A stretch of 14,948 nucleotides of DNA from an uncultured Pelosinus sp. Lineage in GTDB: Bacteria; Bacillota; Negativicutes; UMGS1260. Numbering within the stretch: position 1 is the stretch's first letter; each line of letters opens with the position of its first letter. The stretch is from contig URQW01000065.1 of NCBI GenBank assembly GCA_900550105.1, positions 1-14,948 of the forward strand, written 5' to 3'. Of this stretch, positions 6,555-14,365 are shown in pieces. A program made the translations under genes and the position numbers. The notes beneath the pieces were generated by a model that saw only the letters and a program-made list of their open reading frames with translations, did no database searches and had not been told where the DNA came from.

Positions 6555-7441
6555 TCAATTCCGCCAGCTAAAGCCGCGGGAATATCAGCTCTTTCCCAAA
6601 CAATATTATCAATGAGTCTTGTCCGTCCAATGCGAACAGCTAAAGCGATCAGTGCGCTGTCTTGCACTTTAGGCAGTGGCGCCAAGGTTTGATTGTCTAC
6701 AATCACAGCATAATCAATCTGCGCCAAAGGTTCCGCTTCAATCAAAGCGCGCATAGCGCCAAGAAGTTTCTCACTGTTTCTTTCGCCCGCTTGTAAGCGT
6801 CGTTTTGCTAAGGCAAGCGATTTACTTAATACGAGAGCCGCGCTACGCTCCGCTTGATTTAAATAAACATTACGCGACGACAAAGCTAAGCCGTCTTTTT
6901 CGCGCACGATTGGCACAGTAACAATCGTAATGTCCATATTTAAGTCTGCCACCAGCTTTTTAATAACAGCCACTTGCTGGGCGTCTTTTTGACCAAAATA
7001 AGCCTTATCGGGCTGAGCAATCTGAAACAATTTAGTAACTACTGTGGCTACACCACGAAAATGTCCGGGGCGCGACTGACCGCAGAGGCCTTCGGTAAGA
7101 CCTTTTACTTCCACAAAGGTCATCATATTCTCATAACCAAACGGGTACATTTCTTCCACGCTAGGTGCAAAAACGAAATCCACTCCAGCTGTTGCGGCCT
7201 TTTGACTATCACAAGCCAAATCGCGCGGATAGGCGGCAAAATCTTCGCCTTGACCAAACTGCAGCGGATTCACAAAGATACTTAGCACAACAATATCATT
7301 TTCCGATCGAGCTGTTTGGGCCAGTGTTAGATGCCCATCATGTAAATACCCCATGGTCGGAACAAGTCCCAGACTCTTTCCTTCGCGATGCGCTTGTTTA
7401 ACTTTTTCCCGTAAAGCTGCAACAGTTGTAATAATTTCCAT
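6551..7441 (-). CDS. panC: Pantothenate synthetase (pantoate--beta-alanine ligase)
   Basis: Condenses pantoate and beta-alanine with ATP to give pantothenate. The 296-aa protein has the nucleotidyl-transferase motifs of the family: LVPTMGYLHDGH (26-37, the HIGH-type motif), FVNPLQFGQGEDFAAYPRD (56-74), CGQSRPGHFRGVATVV (120-135), KLFQIAQPDKAYFGQKDAQQ (137-156) and ALSSRN (186-191, replacing KMSKS). The ATG at 7441 sits 6 bases after AGGGGG; the ATG two codons earlier abuts that site and the more upstream frame lies within the leader terminator. Neither panB nor panD is in the window. Expression is likely controlled by the attenuator in its leader, and there is no terminator before birA. Confidence 0.97.
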   Translation of the reverse strand: MEIITTVAALREKVKQAHREGKSLGLVPTMGYLHDGHLTLAQTARSENDIVVLSIFVNPLQFGQGEDFAAYPRDLACDSQKAATAGVDFVFAPSVEEMYPFGYENMMTFVEVKGLTEGLCGQSRPGHFRGVATVVTKLFQIAQPDKAYFGQKDAQQVAVIKKLVADLNMDITIVTVPIVREKDGLALSSRNVYLNQAERSAALVLSKSLALAKRRLQAGERNSEKLLGAMRALIEAEPLAQIDYAVIVDNQTLAPLPKVQDSALIALAVRIGRTRLIDNIVWERADIPAALAGGID

Positions 7442-7469
7442 GTCCATCCCCCTAAAGTTAAATTTTTCT

Positions 7470-7499
7470 AAAATAAAAAGCCTTTCCCGACGGAAAGGC
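7470..7499 (-). terminator. Leader (attenuator) terminator of panC
   Basis: On the minus strand GCCTTTCC, loop GTCG, GGAAAGGC and then TTTTTATTTT form a compact intrinsic terminator, ending about 28 nt before the panC start codon. Because it lies downstream of the promoter and upstream of the gene it must be conditional. Its left arm can instead pair with an upstream segment (see the panC leader). Confidence 0.88.
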
Positions 7500-7627
7500 A
7501 TAAAGTATCGCAGCAAGCGCTTTCCGTCTCAGTCGCAAAGATCTAAGCGGCAAATCTATAAAACTGTCTTAATCACTTGTTCTAACGGCCAGTCAGACTC
7601 CCCCAAGGATGCCTGCTGCTTGCTGCC
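7500..7627 (-). promoter_or_regulatory. Riboswitch-like leader of panC
   Basis: The leader has a long-range closing stem: GCAGCAAGC (7626-7618), near the predicted transcript start, pairs perfectly with GCTTGCTGC (7518-7510). Two further G-C pairs can form beyond a bulged A. Directly before the 3' arm, GACGGAAAG (7528-7520) is complementary over 9 bases to CTTTCCGTC (7497-7489), the left arm and loop of the terminator, giving an antiterminator that excludes it. About 90 nt lie inside the closing stem, enough for a ligand-binding fold. I recognise no known aptamer: no T-box tail, and no TPP, SAM, FMN, lysine or cobalamin signature. The described 'pan' RNA motif upstream of pantothenate genes is a possible relative I could not check. 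Confidence 0.65.
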
Positions 7628-7633
7628 AGCTTA

Positions 7634-7662
7634 ATCATAGCATGTCTTTTTCCTCGGAGCAA
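7634..7662 (-). promoter_or_regulatory. Sigma-A promoter of panC
   Basis: TTGCTC (7662-7657) and TATGAT (7639-7634) are separated by 17 bases on the minus strand. The predicted start lies near 7627, exactly where the 5' arm of the leader's closing stem begins. Confidence 0.75.
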
Positions 7663-7678
7663 GGCAATTGATGGATTT

Positions 7679-7707
7679 TAACAGGTATGACCCCAGTCCC
7701 CCTGTTA
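7679..7707. repeat. G/C-rich inverted repeat between divergent promoters
   Basis: TAACAGG and CCTGTTA form a perfect 7-bp inverted repeat around TATGACCCCAGTCCC. It lies between the panC -35 box and the response regulator gene. The runs of C (G on the other strand) stand out from the A/T-rich surroundings. It may be an operator, a hairpin or the remnant of a REP-like palindromic element. Confidence 0.5.
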
Positions 7708-7761
7708 GATGAGATTAATTTATGATAGCATAGAGTGAGACTTGTTTAAGGAGGAACTTTC

Positions 7762-8433
7762 ATGATTAAAATCCTCATTGCTGACGATGAACCCAGCATT
7801 GTAGAAGTAGTGAAACTCTATCTTCTACAAGAAAACTTTGAGGTTTACTGCGCCTATGACGGAACGACAGCACTGGAAATGGAGGAACAATATAAACCAG
7901 ACCTTCTCCTGCTTGACATTATGCTGCCAGGCTATTCCGGTTTGGAAATCTGCCAGGCCATTACGCGCGACGTACCGGTCATCTTTTTAACAGCAAAAAC
8001 GGCAGAGCAAGATAAGATTACCGGTTTTTCTCTCGGTGCTGATGATTATATCACGAAGCCTTTCAGCCCCAAAGAATTGATCGCCCGCGTCAAAGCAGTA
8101 TTGCGTCGCAGCAATCTGCTCTTTGCGGAATCGATTCTAACTTTCCCAGGCCTCACGATCAATCCGACCTCACATGTAGTGAAAAGTAATGAACAGACCG
8201 TGGCGCTCTCCCCGAAAGAATATGAATTACTACTCTTTTTGGTACGCCATCCGTCGCAAGTATTTGATCGCGATCAAGTTCTAACAAATGTGTGGGGCTA
8301 TGATTTCGACGGCGATGACCGCACCGTTGACGCTACTGTAAAGCGGCTTCGTCATAAGCTTGCTGAACCTGCAGCAAACTATATTCATACAGTCTGGGGT
8401 AAAGGCTATAAATTTGAGGTGCCAGAGTCATGA
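7762..8433 (+). CDS. OmpR/PhoB-family response regulator
   Basis: A DNA-binding response regulator of 223 aa. The receiver domain (about 1-115) has the acidic pair D8/D9, the phospho-acceptor Asp52 in LLLLDIMLPGYSG, Thr78 in FLTAKT and Lys99 in ITKPF. The C-terminal winged helix (about 130-222) has the typical LSPKEYELLLFLVRHP, VWGYDFDGDDRTVDATVKRLRHK and a final VWGKGYKFE. AAGGAGG (7748-7754) precedes the ATG. Its stop overlaps the kinase start in ATGA, so the two are translationally coupled. A TATGAT box lies at 7721-7726 without a recognisable -35, which would fit an activator-dependent promoter. The target genes cannot be read from the sequence. Confidence 0.96.
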   Translation: MIKILIADDEPSIVEVVKLYLLQENFEVYCAYDGTTALEMEEQYKPDLLLLDIMLPGYSGLEICQAITRDVPVIFLTAKTAEQDKITGFSLGADDYITKPFSPKELIARVKAVLRRSNLLFAESILTFPGLTINPTSHVVKSNEQTVALSPKEYELLLFLVRHPSQVFDRDQVLTNVWGYDFDGDDRTVDATVKRLRHKLAEPAANYIHTVWGKGYKFEVPES

Positions 8434-9824
8434 TCCGTTCTATTTTCGGCCGTATTCTTCTTTCCAATTGCGTTGTTATCCTAATTACTGCCGTAACATG
8501 TCTACTACTGACAGGCTATCTCTTACATAGCCATTTTGTGGAAGGCCAAAAAAATGATATTCTCATGAAAGGCCAAGCCGCCCTGAATTTAATCATTGCA
8601 GAAAATCGTCATGGCCACAAACAACTGCAACAAAATATTGATAAAATCAATGAACTCGTCGGCGCCACTTGCTGGATCGTCGACGAAAACAGTCAAACCG
8701 TTACAGGCATCCCCCCCGAAAATTGGCTGGTCGATTATCCCGAAGCCCAAGGAGCGATTGCCAAGCTGGCAAGAGAAAAGGGCGAGTCTTGGTTATATCG
8801 ATCGTCACGCCGCGGTGATCGTTCCATTCTGTTAGCGTTAACCATTCCAGAAATCAATCAGCCACGTATCCTTGTGATGCACGCTTCCACGCCGCGAGTC
8901 AATAAACAGGCCGATCGCGCCCAGCCCTTGCTTTTATACGGCGCTATTGCCGGTTTACTTGTTGCCGCAACCTTTGCCTTTTTCATTTCTCGCTCGCTCA
9001 CCTGGCCGTTGGCAAACATTAGTAACGCCGCCCGCCGTTTTGCTTCCGGTGATTTTAATGCCAGAACAACGGCTACAGGAAATAGTGAAATCGGCCGCCT
9101 TGGTCAAACCTTCAATTCCATGGCTAAATCATTTGCGGCAATTGAACAAAACCGACGAGAATTTCTAGCAAATGTAACCCATGAATTAAAAACCCCAACG
9201 ACTTCCATTCAGGCTATGACGGAAGCACTCCTTGATAATATGGTTCCGCCGCAACAAGAGCGCGCCTTCTTAACGGCCATTTTGCAGGCAAGCCGTCGCA
9301 TGGATCGACTGACAAATGATTTATTAGATTTGTCGAAACTAGAAGCAGGTGAAATGCCAGCGATTCAGGAAGTCATTGAGTTGGCTGGATTTTTAAAAAA
9401 TCAAATCAAACTAGAGTCTATTCTCTTTCAAGAAAAAGGAGTTCGCTTAGAACTTGATGTAACAGAAGGCCTCTATGTTTTAGCAGATTCCTGTCGCTTA
9501 GCCCAAGTCCTGACAAATCTACTAAGTAATGCTAGACGATATTCCCCACCAAACACGCTAGTCACAGTAGCGGCAAAACGTCAGGGAAAAAAAGTCCTTA
9601 TTACGGTAGTAGACCAAGGCAAAGGAATTGCAGAAAAGGATTTGCCCTATATTTGGGATCGTTTTTATCGTGTGGATAAGGCCCGCTCCCGTGAAGATGG
9701 CGGCACTGGTCTCGGTCTTGCCATTACCAAATATCTTGTAGAGTTAATGAATGGTCGTATTTATGCGCAAAGTACCCTAGGCCAAGGATCTACCTTCACA
9801 ATTGAATTACCCTTATCGTCTTAG
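8430..9824 (+). CDS. Membrane sensor histidine kinase
   Basis: A 464-aa sensor kinase of the classic layout: first membrane helix (about 9-33), an extracytoplasmic sensor region of some 130 residues, second membrane helix (about 166-189), HAMP linker (about 190-242), dimerisation domain with phospho-acceptor His251 in FLANVTHELKTPTTSI, and the ATPase domain with N box LTNLLSNARRYSP (Asn367), DQGKGI (395-400), the F box region IWDRFYRVDKARS and GTGLGLAI (425-432). All catalytic motifs are intact. The start overlaps the regulator stop by 4 bases, so the pair forms one system. The sensor domain gives no clear ligand; its medium size and lack of conserved cysteines or metal ligands leave the signal open. 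Confidence 0.96.
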   Translation: MIRSIFGRILLSNCVVILITAVTCLLLTGYLLHSHFVEGQKNDILMKGQAALNLIIAENRHGHKQLQQNIDKINELVGATCWIVDENSQTVTGIPPENWLVDYPEAQGAIAKLAREKGESWLYRSSRRGDRSILLALTIPEINQPRILVMHASTPRVNKQADRAQPLLLYGAIAGLLVAATFAFFISRSLTWPLANISNAARRFASGDFNARTTATGNSEIGRLGQTFNSMAKSFAAIEQNRREFLANVTHELKTPTTSIQAMTEALLDNMVPPQQERAFLTAILQASRRMDRLTNDLLDLSKLEAGEMPAIQEVIELAGFLKNQIKLESILFQEKGVRLELDVTEGLYVLADSCRLAQVLTNLLSNARRYSPPNTLVTVAAKRQGKKVLITVVDQGKGIAEKDLPYIWDRFYRVDKARSREDGGTGLGLAITKYLVELMNGRIYAQSTLGQGSTFTIELPLSS

Positions 9825-9845
9825 CCGCTAAAATAACGACTTAAT

Positions 9846-9883
9846 AAAAAAGGTCCGCAGCACGATTCTGTGCTGCGGACCTT
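9846..9883 (-). terminator. Strong terminator of ftsH, shared with the convergent two-component operon
   Basis: A perfect 14-bp G/C-rich stem (arms 9850-9863 and 9870-9883) with a 6-nt loop runs into TTTTTTATT on the minus strand. On the plus strand the stem is followed only by CGCAATTTT, so termination from the kinase side should be weaker, but the hairpin lies 25 bases after its stop and probably serves both. Confidence 0.9.
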
Positions 9884-9905
9884 CGCAATTTTAAACATTA
9901 AATTT

Positions 9906-11855
9906 TTAATCGTCTTTACTGTCAGAATCCGATTTTTTAATATAGACGACTTTCGGTGAATCGCTTGATTGCGACATATCACTCGTCTGCTCTTTGGCCG
10001 GTTCTACTACGGGAGAAATAGCAGCTGAACTTTCACTGGTATTTTCTGTCGCAGGTTTTTCCGACAAGGAACCTTTTTCCAGAAGTTCCGCCAATTCAGC
10101 GCCTTCAAGAGTTTCTTTTTCCATCAGAGCCTGAGCAATCAAATGAAGTTTGTCAATATTATCACGCAGCATTTGCTCCGTTTTTTCGTAAGCGTCTTCA
10201 ATTAAGCGACGCGTTTCCTTATCAATGGAGTAAGCCACTTCTTCACTGTAATTGCGGTCGCGAGAAATATCGCGTCCCAAGAAGACCTGTTCTTGTTTAC
10301 GACCAAAAGTAATCGGTCCAAGTACATCGCTCATGCCGTATTCTGTAATCATCTTACGAACAAGTTCTGTAGCTCGTTCCAAATCGTTTTGCGCCCCGGT
10401 GCTGATTTCATCTAAAATGACAGCTTCCGCTACACGGCCGCCTAACAAGGTTTTTAACTGATCAAGCAGTTCCGACCTAGTAGCATAATAGCGATCTTCT
10501 TTTGGCAGCATCAGCGTATAACCGCCAGCGCGACCGCGAGGAATAATCGAAACTTTATGAACTGGATCGGTATGAGTGAGCAACATTCCGATCAGAGCAT
10601 GCCCTGCTTCATGATACGCAGTCAGCTTCTTCTCTTTATCGCTAATCACACGACTCTTACGTTCCGGACCAGCTACGACCCGTTCCACCGCTTCTTCCAT
10701 TTCCATCATGTCGACGCGGCGTTTATTGCGGCGAGCTGCGAGAAGCGCCGCCTCATTCACAAGATTACTTAGATCAGCACCAGTAAAACCAGGCGTGCGT
10801 CTTGCTAGTACATCAAGATCTACCTCTTTTGTTAAGGGCTTTCCTTTGGTATGAACCTTTAAGATTTCCTTACGGCCTTTTACATCAGGACGATCTACTA
10901 CAACCTGGCGGTCAAAACGACCAGGACGCAGTAGGGCCGGATCTAAAATATCCGGTCGGTTGGTTGCGGCAATAATAATAATGCCTTCATTAACGCCAAA
11001 ACCATCCATTTCGACTAGCAGCTGATTTAACGTCTGTTCGCGTTCATCATGGCCGCCGCCAAGACCCGCTCCTCTTTGACGCCCTACGGCATCAATTTCG
11101 TCAATAAAAACGATACAGGGAGCATTTTTCTTAGCCTGTTCAAAAAGATCGCGCACACGCGATGCGCCAACACCGACAAACATTTCCACAAAGTCAGAAC
11201 CACTGATACTGAAAAAGGGAACGCCTGCCTCGCCAGCAACCGCTCTAGCCAAAAGAGTTTTCCCTGTGCCTGGAGGTCCAAACAGGAGAACACCTTTCGG
11301 AATACGAGCACCTAAATCATTAAATTTCTTAGGATGTTTCAAGAACTCAACAACTTCCTCGAGTTCTTGTTTGGCTTCATCAGCCCCGGCTACATCTTCA
11401 AAAGTAACCTTAATTTTATCTTCACTATGCAGCTTTGCCCGGCTCTTGCCGAAACTCATTACGCGATTTCCCCCGCCTTGAGTCTGTTGCATAATAAAGA
11501 ACCATACGCCAATCAAAAGCAGCATAGGCAGGATTGACGAGAAAATCGTCGTCCACCATGGCGGCTGCGGCGGCTGTTCCGCTTTAATATCGACCCCTTT
11601 ATCGCGCAGGGAGTTGATTAAAGTAGGATCATTCGGCGCGACTGTCGTAAACTCTTGACCATCTTTTAATTTTCCCTTGATCGTATTATCCACAATCGTC
11701 ACGCGGTCCACATTCTGGTCGCTCACTTGTTTTAAAAACTGCGTGTAGCTAACCTCCTGCTTCGTCACCGTTCGGGATGAATAATAATCAATAATGGAAA
11801 TAGCAATGATGATGATCAACAAATAAAAACTGACATTGCGAAAAAACTTGTTCAA
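9906..11855 (-). CDS. ftsH: ATP-dependent zinc metalloprotease FtsH
   Basis: A membrane-anchored AAA+ protease that degrades misfolded membrane proteins and some regulators. The 649-aa protein has a membrane helix at about 8-24, an extracytoplasmic domain, a second helix (about 103-122), the AAA module with Walker A GPPGTGKT (193-200), Walker B IVFIDEIDAVG (248-258) and arginine-finger region ATNRPDILDPALLRPGRFDR, then the zinc-binding HEAGH (415-419). The serine/acid-rich C-terminal tail (last 50 or so residues) is probably disordered. The start is read as TTG at 11855: AGGAGG lies 6 bases before it and it yields the family N-terminus NKFFRNVSFYLLIIII. An ATG at 11882 lies upstream of that ribosome site. 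It follows hpt after 133 bases and has its own promoter. Confidence 0.97.
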   Translation of the reverse strand: MNKFFRNVSFYLLIIIIAISIIDYYSSRTVTKQEVSYTQFLKQVSDQNVDRVTIVDNTIKGKLKDGQEFTTVAPNDPTLINSLRDKGVDIKAEQPPQPPWWTTIFSSILPMLLLIGVWFFIMQQTQGGGNRVMSFGKSRAKLHSEDKIKVTFEDVAGADEAKQELEEVVEFLKHPKKFNDLGARIPKGVLLFGPPGTGKTLLARAVAGEAGVPFFSISGSDFVEMFVGVGASRVRDLFEQAKKNAPCIVFIDEIDAVGRQRGAGLGGGHDEREQTLNQLLVEMDGFGVNEGIIIIAATNRPDILDPALLRPGRFDRQVVVDRPDVKGRKEILKVHTKGKPLTKEVDLDVLARRTPGFTGADLSNLVNEAALLAARRNKRRVDMMEMEEAVERVVAGPERKSRVISDKEKKLTAYHEAGHALIGMLLTHTDPVHKVSIIPRGRAGGYTLMLPKEDRYYATRSELLDQLKTLLGGRVAEAVILDEISTGAQNDLERATELVRKMITEYGMSDVLGPITFGRKQEQVFLGRDISRDRNYSEEVAYSIDKETRRLIEDAYEKTEQMLRDNIDKLHLIAQALMEKETLEGAELAELLEKGSLSEKPATENTSESSAAISPVVEPAKEQTSDMSQSSDSPKVVYIKKSDSDSKDD

Positions 11856-11912
11856 AATAGCCCTCCTCTCACTGGAGTACATGGAAAAGAATACTCATAT
11901 CCACAGTAGATT

Positions 11913-11942
11913 ATTATATCATAAGTGATCAATAATTTACAA
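11913..11942 (-). promoter_or_regulatory. Probable sigma-A promoter of ftsH
   Basis: TTGTAA (11942-11937) and TATAAT (11918-11913) are 18 bases apart on the minus strand. The predicted start gives a leader of roughly 50 nt to the TTG start of ftsH. Confidence 0.65.
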
Positions 11943-11955
11943 AGAAACTTATTGA
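11929..11955. repeat. Inverted repeat around the ftsH -35 box
   Basis: TCAATAA and TTATTGA form a perfect 7-bp inverted repeat with a 13-base spacer that contains the -35 box. The position suits an operator, but an A/T-rich repeat of this length can arise by chance. Confidence 0.35.
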
Positions 11956-11988
11956 AACTTTCCATGCGCTTTTTTATGCCAGTGATCT

Positions 11989-12528
11989 CTATTTACTGTA
12001 TATTTCTGGTTTCAAAATACCGATAAAGGGCAGATTGCGATATTTTTCTGCATAATCGAGACCGTAGCCGACAACAAACTCATCAGGTACATCAAAGCCG
12101 TTATAAGCAATTGGCACGGCTACTTTGCGTCTTTCCGGTTTATTTAAAAGAGTGCAGATTTTAACGCTCTTTGGATTGCGCGACTTAATGTAATCAATCA
12201 GATAATTTAAAGTAAGGCCGGAATCAATAATATCCTCAACAATAAGTACATGCTTTCCTTCTACATCCTCGTCAAGATCTTTTAAGATACGCACAACGCC
12301 GCTAGACGAAGTGGACATACCATAACTTGAAACAGCCATAAAATCAATAGCTACAGGAATTTTTATCGCCCGTGACAAATCGGCCATAAAAATAACGGCG
12401 CCGCGCAATACGCCTATCATTAAAATTTCTTCGCCCGCATAATCAGCTGAAATTTTCTCGCCCAGCTCTTTTACCCGCTTTGCCAGCCCTTCCTGACTGA
12501 TTAAGATTTTTTCCATGTCTTCTACCAT
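11989..12528 (-). CDS. hpt: Hypoxanthine phosphoribosyltransferase
   Basis: Salvages hypoxanthine (and usually guanine) to the nucleotide using PRPP. The 179-aa protein has the type I PRTase core: IGVLRGAVIFMADL (38-51), the flexible catalytic loop after MAVSSYG, and the PRPP-binding motif VLIVEDIIDSGLTL (94-107), followed by KVAVPIAYNGFDVPDEFVVGYGLDYAEKYRNLPFIG split as in the family, where the last part closes on the purine. The ATG at 12528 follows GGAGGATTTGTA, and its first base is the last base of the tilS stop codon (TAATG), so translation is coupled to tilS. A longer frame to 12624 overlaps tilS extensively and is rejected. The tilS-hpt-ftsH order is typical of Firmicutes. Confidence 0.96.
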   Translation of the reverse strand: MVEDMEKILISQEGLAKRVKELGEKISADYAGEEILMIGVLRGAVIFMADLSRAIKIPVAIDFMAVSSYGMSTSSSGVVRILKDLDEDVEGKHVLIVEDIIDSGLTLNYLIDYIKSRNPKSVKICTLLNKPERRKVAVPIAYNGFDVPDEFVVGYGLDYAEKYRNLPFIGILKPEIYSK

Positions 12529-13916
12529 TACAAATCCTCCTGATATACTAGGGATAATTTTAAGAAACGTCTTGTTGCAGCGCTTACGGCGGCAAGAGCA
12601 GATTGCCGCAAACCACAAAGCCACAAAATTCCTTGATCATTGTATAAGATCGGAACTTTGTCACGACTTTCCTGCGGCACCTTATGGTCAATCAGATATT
12701 TTTTAATCTTTTGCGTTCCCTGCATCTGAGACGGTGTAAAACGATCTCCCGGTTGCCGAGATCGTATGAAAAGCGGCGACGTCAGTGCGTCATAGTCAAA
12801 CCAAGCTTCGTTTTTGTCAGCTTTTAGCGGGGCTTCTGTCGTCACCACGGCCTCGATCGCTGCGGCAAAAGAAAAAAGAATCGTTTTCCCGGGAATAGAC
12901 AGCGCCTGTGGCGCAGTGGAAGCTATCGCTTCCCTTTTAGTCCCCTGCCGCATAAGCTTGACAGTATCATACCCTTTATAGGCAATCAGCTTCTGCGGTA
13001 AAGGATAATAGGTCCCTACCGTCCAGGAAAAAAGCATCTTTGACAACTGTTCAACATGATGAAAGCTGATTCCTCTTAAATGCCCCTGTTTTTTTTCAAT
13101 GGCTAAACGAAAAACTTCTCGCTGCACTGCTTTATGATATGACTGAAGACGCTGCGAAACAAAAACCCCATCCGCTTCTTCCCACACCGTATTCTCATAG
13201 GCCTCATAAGCCGCCTGCAAAAGAAAATCATGCTCTTGCTGTGCGATTAATGCCGTACGGCAAAGCGACTCCTTAATATGGTTATTATACTCTAGTTGCA
13301 GAGTTGGTAAAAGAGATAAGCGTAAACGATTACGAAGAATTTTCTGATCCGTGTTCGTACTGTCATAACAAGTCTCAATACCAAGCTTCGTCAAATATTG
13401 CTGAATCATTTCCTTATTTACCGCAAGCAGCGGCCTAATTCGATTGCCATTCTTCGGCAGAATGCCTTTGAGTCCAGAACTGCCGCTACCGCGCAGCAAA
13501 TTCATCAAGACTGTTTCGGCCTGATCATCTTGATGATGACCGGTAGCAATTTTTTCCGCGCCAACTTGTTTTGCCGTTTCCTCTAAAAAACGATAGCGCA
13601 AGATCCGCCCGGCTTCTTCCAACGAGAACCCTTGCTGCTTGGCATAAGAACTGACTTCACAGCGTGCTACAAAAAAAGGAATCTGAAGGTTATCACTAAG
13701 TTGCTTAACATAGGCTTCATCTCGATCGGCCTCCGTTCCTCTGAGACCATGATGCAGGTGAGCAAGATATAGTTGATGATGATATGTTTTCTCTAAGTCT
13801 TTCAAAATACAAGTTAACGCCACAGAGTCACTGCCGCCAGAACAAGCGATAATAATCTTATCGCCTGGCAAAATCAGTTCGTGACTGTCAATAAACGCTT
13901 TAATTTTTTCTAACAT
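12528..13916 (-). CDS. tilS: tRNA(Ile)-lysidine synthase
   Basis: Modifies the wobble cytidine of tRNA-Ile(CAU) to lysidine, so that it is charged with isoleucine and reads AUA. The 462-aa protein has the N-type ATP pyrophosphatase loop SGGSDS (26-31), LHHGLRG (54-60), EAGRILRYRF (101-110) and GHHQDDQAETVL (126-137) in the catalytic domain. The TilS C-terminal domain follows, with RSRQPGDRF and QKIKKYLIDHKVP. The length is normal. The ATG at 13916 follows GGGAG at 11 bases, a rather long spacing, and overlaps the end of the upstream yjjB-like gene by 17 bases. Translation is therefore probably coupled to that gene. Confidence 0.96.
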   Translation of the reverse strand: MLEKIKAFIDSHELILPGDKIIIACSGGSDSVALTCILKDLEKTYHHQLYLAHLHHGLRGTEADRDEAYVKQLSDNLQIPFFVARCEVSSYAKQQGFSLEEAGRILRYRFLEETAKQVGAEKIATGHHQDDQAETVLMNLLRGSGSSGLKGILPKNGNRIRPLLAVNKEMIQQYLTKLGIETCYDSTNTDQKILRNRLRLSLLPTLQLEYNNHIKESLCRTALIAQQEHDFLLQAAYEAYENTVWEEADGVFVSQRLQSYHKAVQREVFRLAIEKKQGHLRGISFHHVEQLSKMLFSWTVGTYYPLPQKLIAYKGYDTVKLMRQGTKREAIASTAPQALSIPGKTILFSFAAAIEAVVTTEAPLKADKNEAWFDYDALTSPLFIRSRQPGDRFTPSQMQGTQKIKKYLIDHKVPQESRDKVPILYNDQGILWLCGLRQSALAAVSAATRRFLKLSLVYQEDL

Positions 13917-14358
13917 TCTTAGTATGACTCCCTATTTTACGGTTTATCATGAAACGAAAAAAGCTTACACAAACAAAAATTCCAAAAGCAATCGCACTGG
14001 CAGTAAGCAAGGCACGCATAGCCATCGCCGCCCCTTGTTCATACTGGCCTTTTACTAAGTAAGTCATAGCCAAATAAGCTTCCCGACCGGGAACAAGGGG
14101 AATAAATCCCGGAATTAAGTAAATCGTCGCTGGTTTTTTCCACCTTCGCGCAAAAACTTCCGAGAGAAATGCCGCAGCTACCGAACCAAAAAAACTTGCT
14201 GCAACCCAGTGTATGGACACTAATATCGAAAGTTGCTGCGTAAAATAGGCGCCTGTGCCTACAAAGCTAGCATAAAACAACGAAGCCCTAGGAATACGAT
14301 ATAAAATGCCAATAGAAACGGACATTATAAAAACAGTTAGCAGCGAATACAAGTCCAT
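13900..14358 (-). CDS. ThrE-family exporter subunit, YjjB-like (small subunit)
   Basis: A hydrophobic 152-aa protein with about four to five membrane helices (near 5-20, 27-45, 50-70, 80-102 and 112-136) and the motif IPGFIPLVPGREAY (82-95). This resembles the C-terminal half of threonine/serine exporter ThrE, and E. coli YjjB, which with YjjP exports succinate. The ATG at 14358 is preceded by GTGAGG and starts 7 bases after the yjjP-like stop. The frame open to 14388 would overlap that gene. The positively charged C-terminus (RKIGSHTKNVRKN) suggests a cytoplasmic end. The 3' end overlaps tilS by 17 bases. The substrate (threonine, serine or a dicarboxylate) cannot be told from the sequence. 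Confidence 0.85.
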   Translation of the reverse strand: MDLYSLLTVFIMSVSIGILYRIPRASLFYASFVGTGAYFTQQLSILVSIHWVAASFFGSVAAAFLSEVFARRWKKPATIYLIPGFIPLVPGREAYLAMTYLVKGQYEQGAAMAMRALLTASAIAFGIFVCVSFFRFMINRKIGSHTKNVRKN

Positions 14359-14365
14359 GAAGACC

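Noticed and set aside
7500..7627. T-box or cobalamin/TPP riboswitch upstream of panC
   Set aside because: No T-box antiterminator tail, specifier stem or conserved aptamer cores were found; only isolated short matches such as CTGAGA.
11856..11882. ATG at 11882 as ftsH start
   Set aside because: The ribosome site AGAGGAGG lies inside this extension, and nothing suitable precedes the ATG; the family N-terminus begins at the TTG.
12529..12624. Longer hpt with a start at 12624
   Set aside because: It would overlap the end of tilS by 97 bases and adds an unrelated cysteine-rich N-terminus; the coupled TAATG start has a ribosome site.
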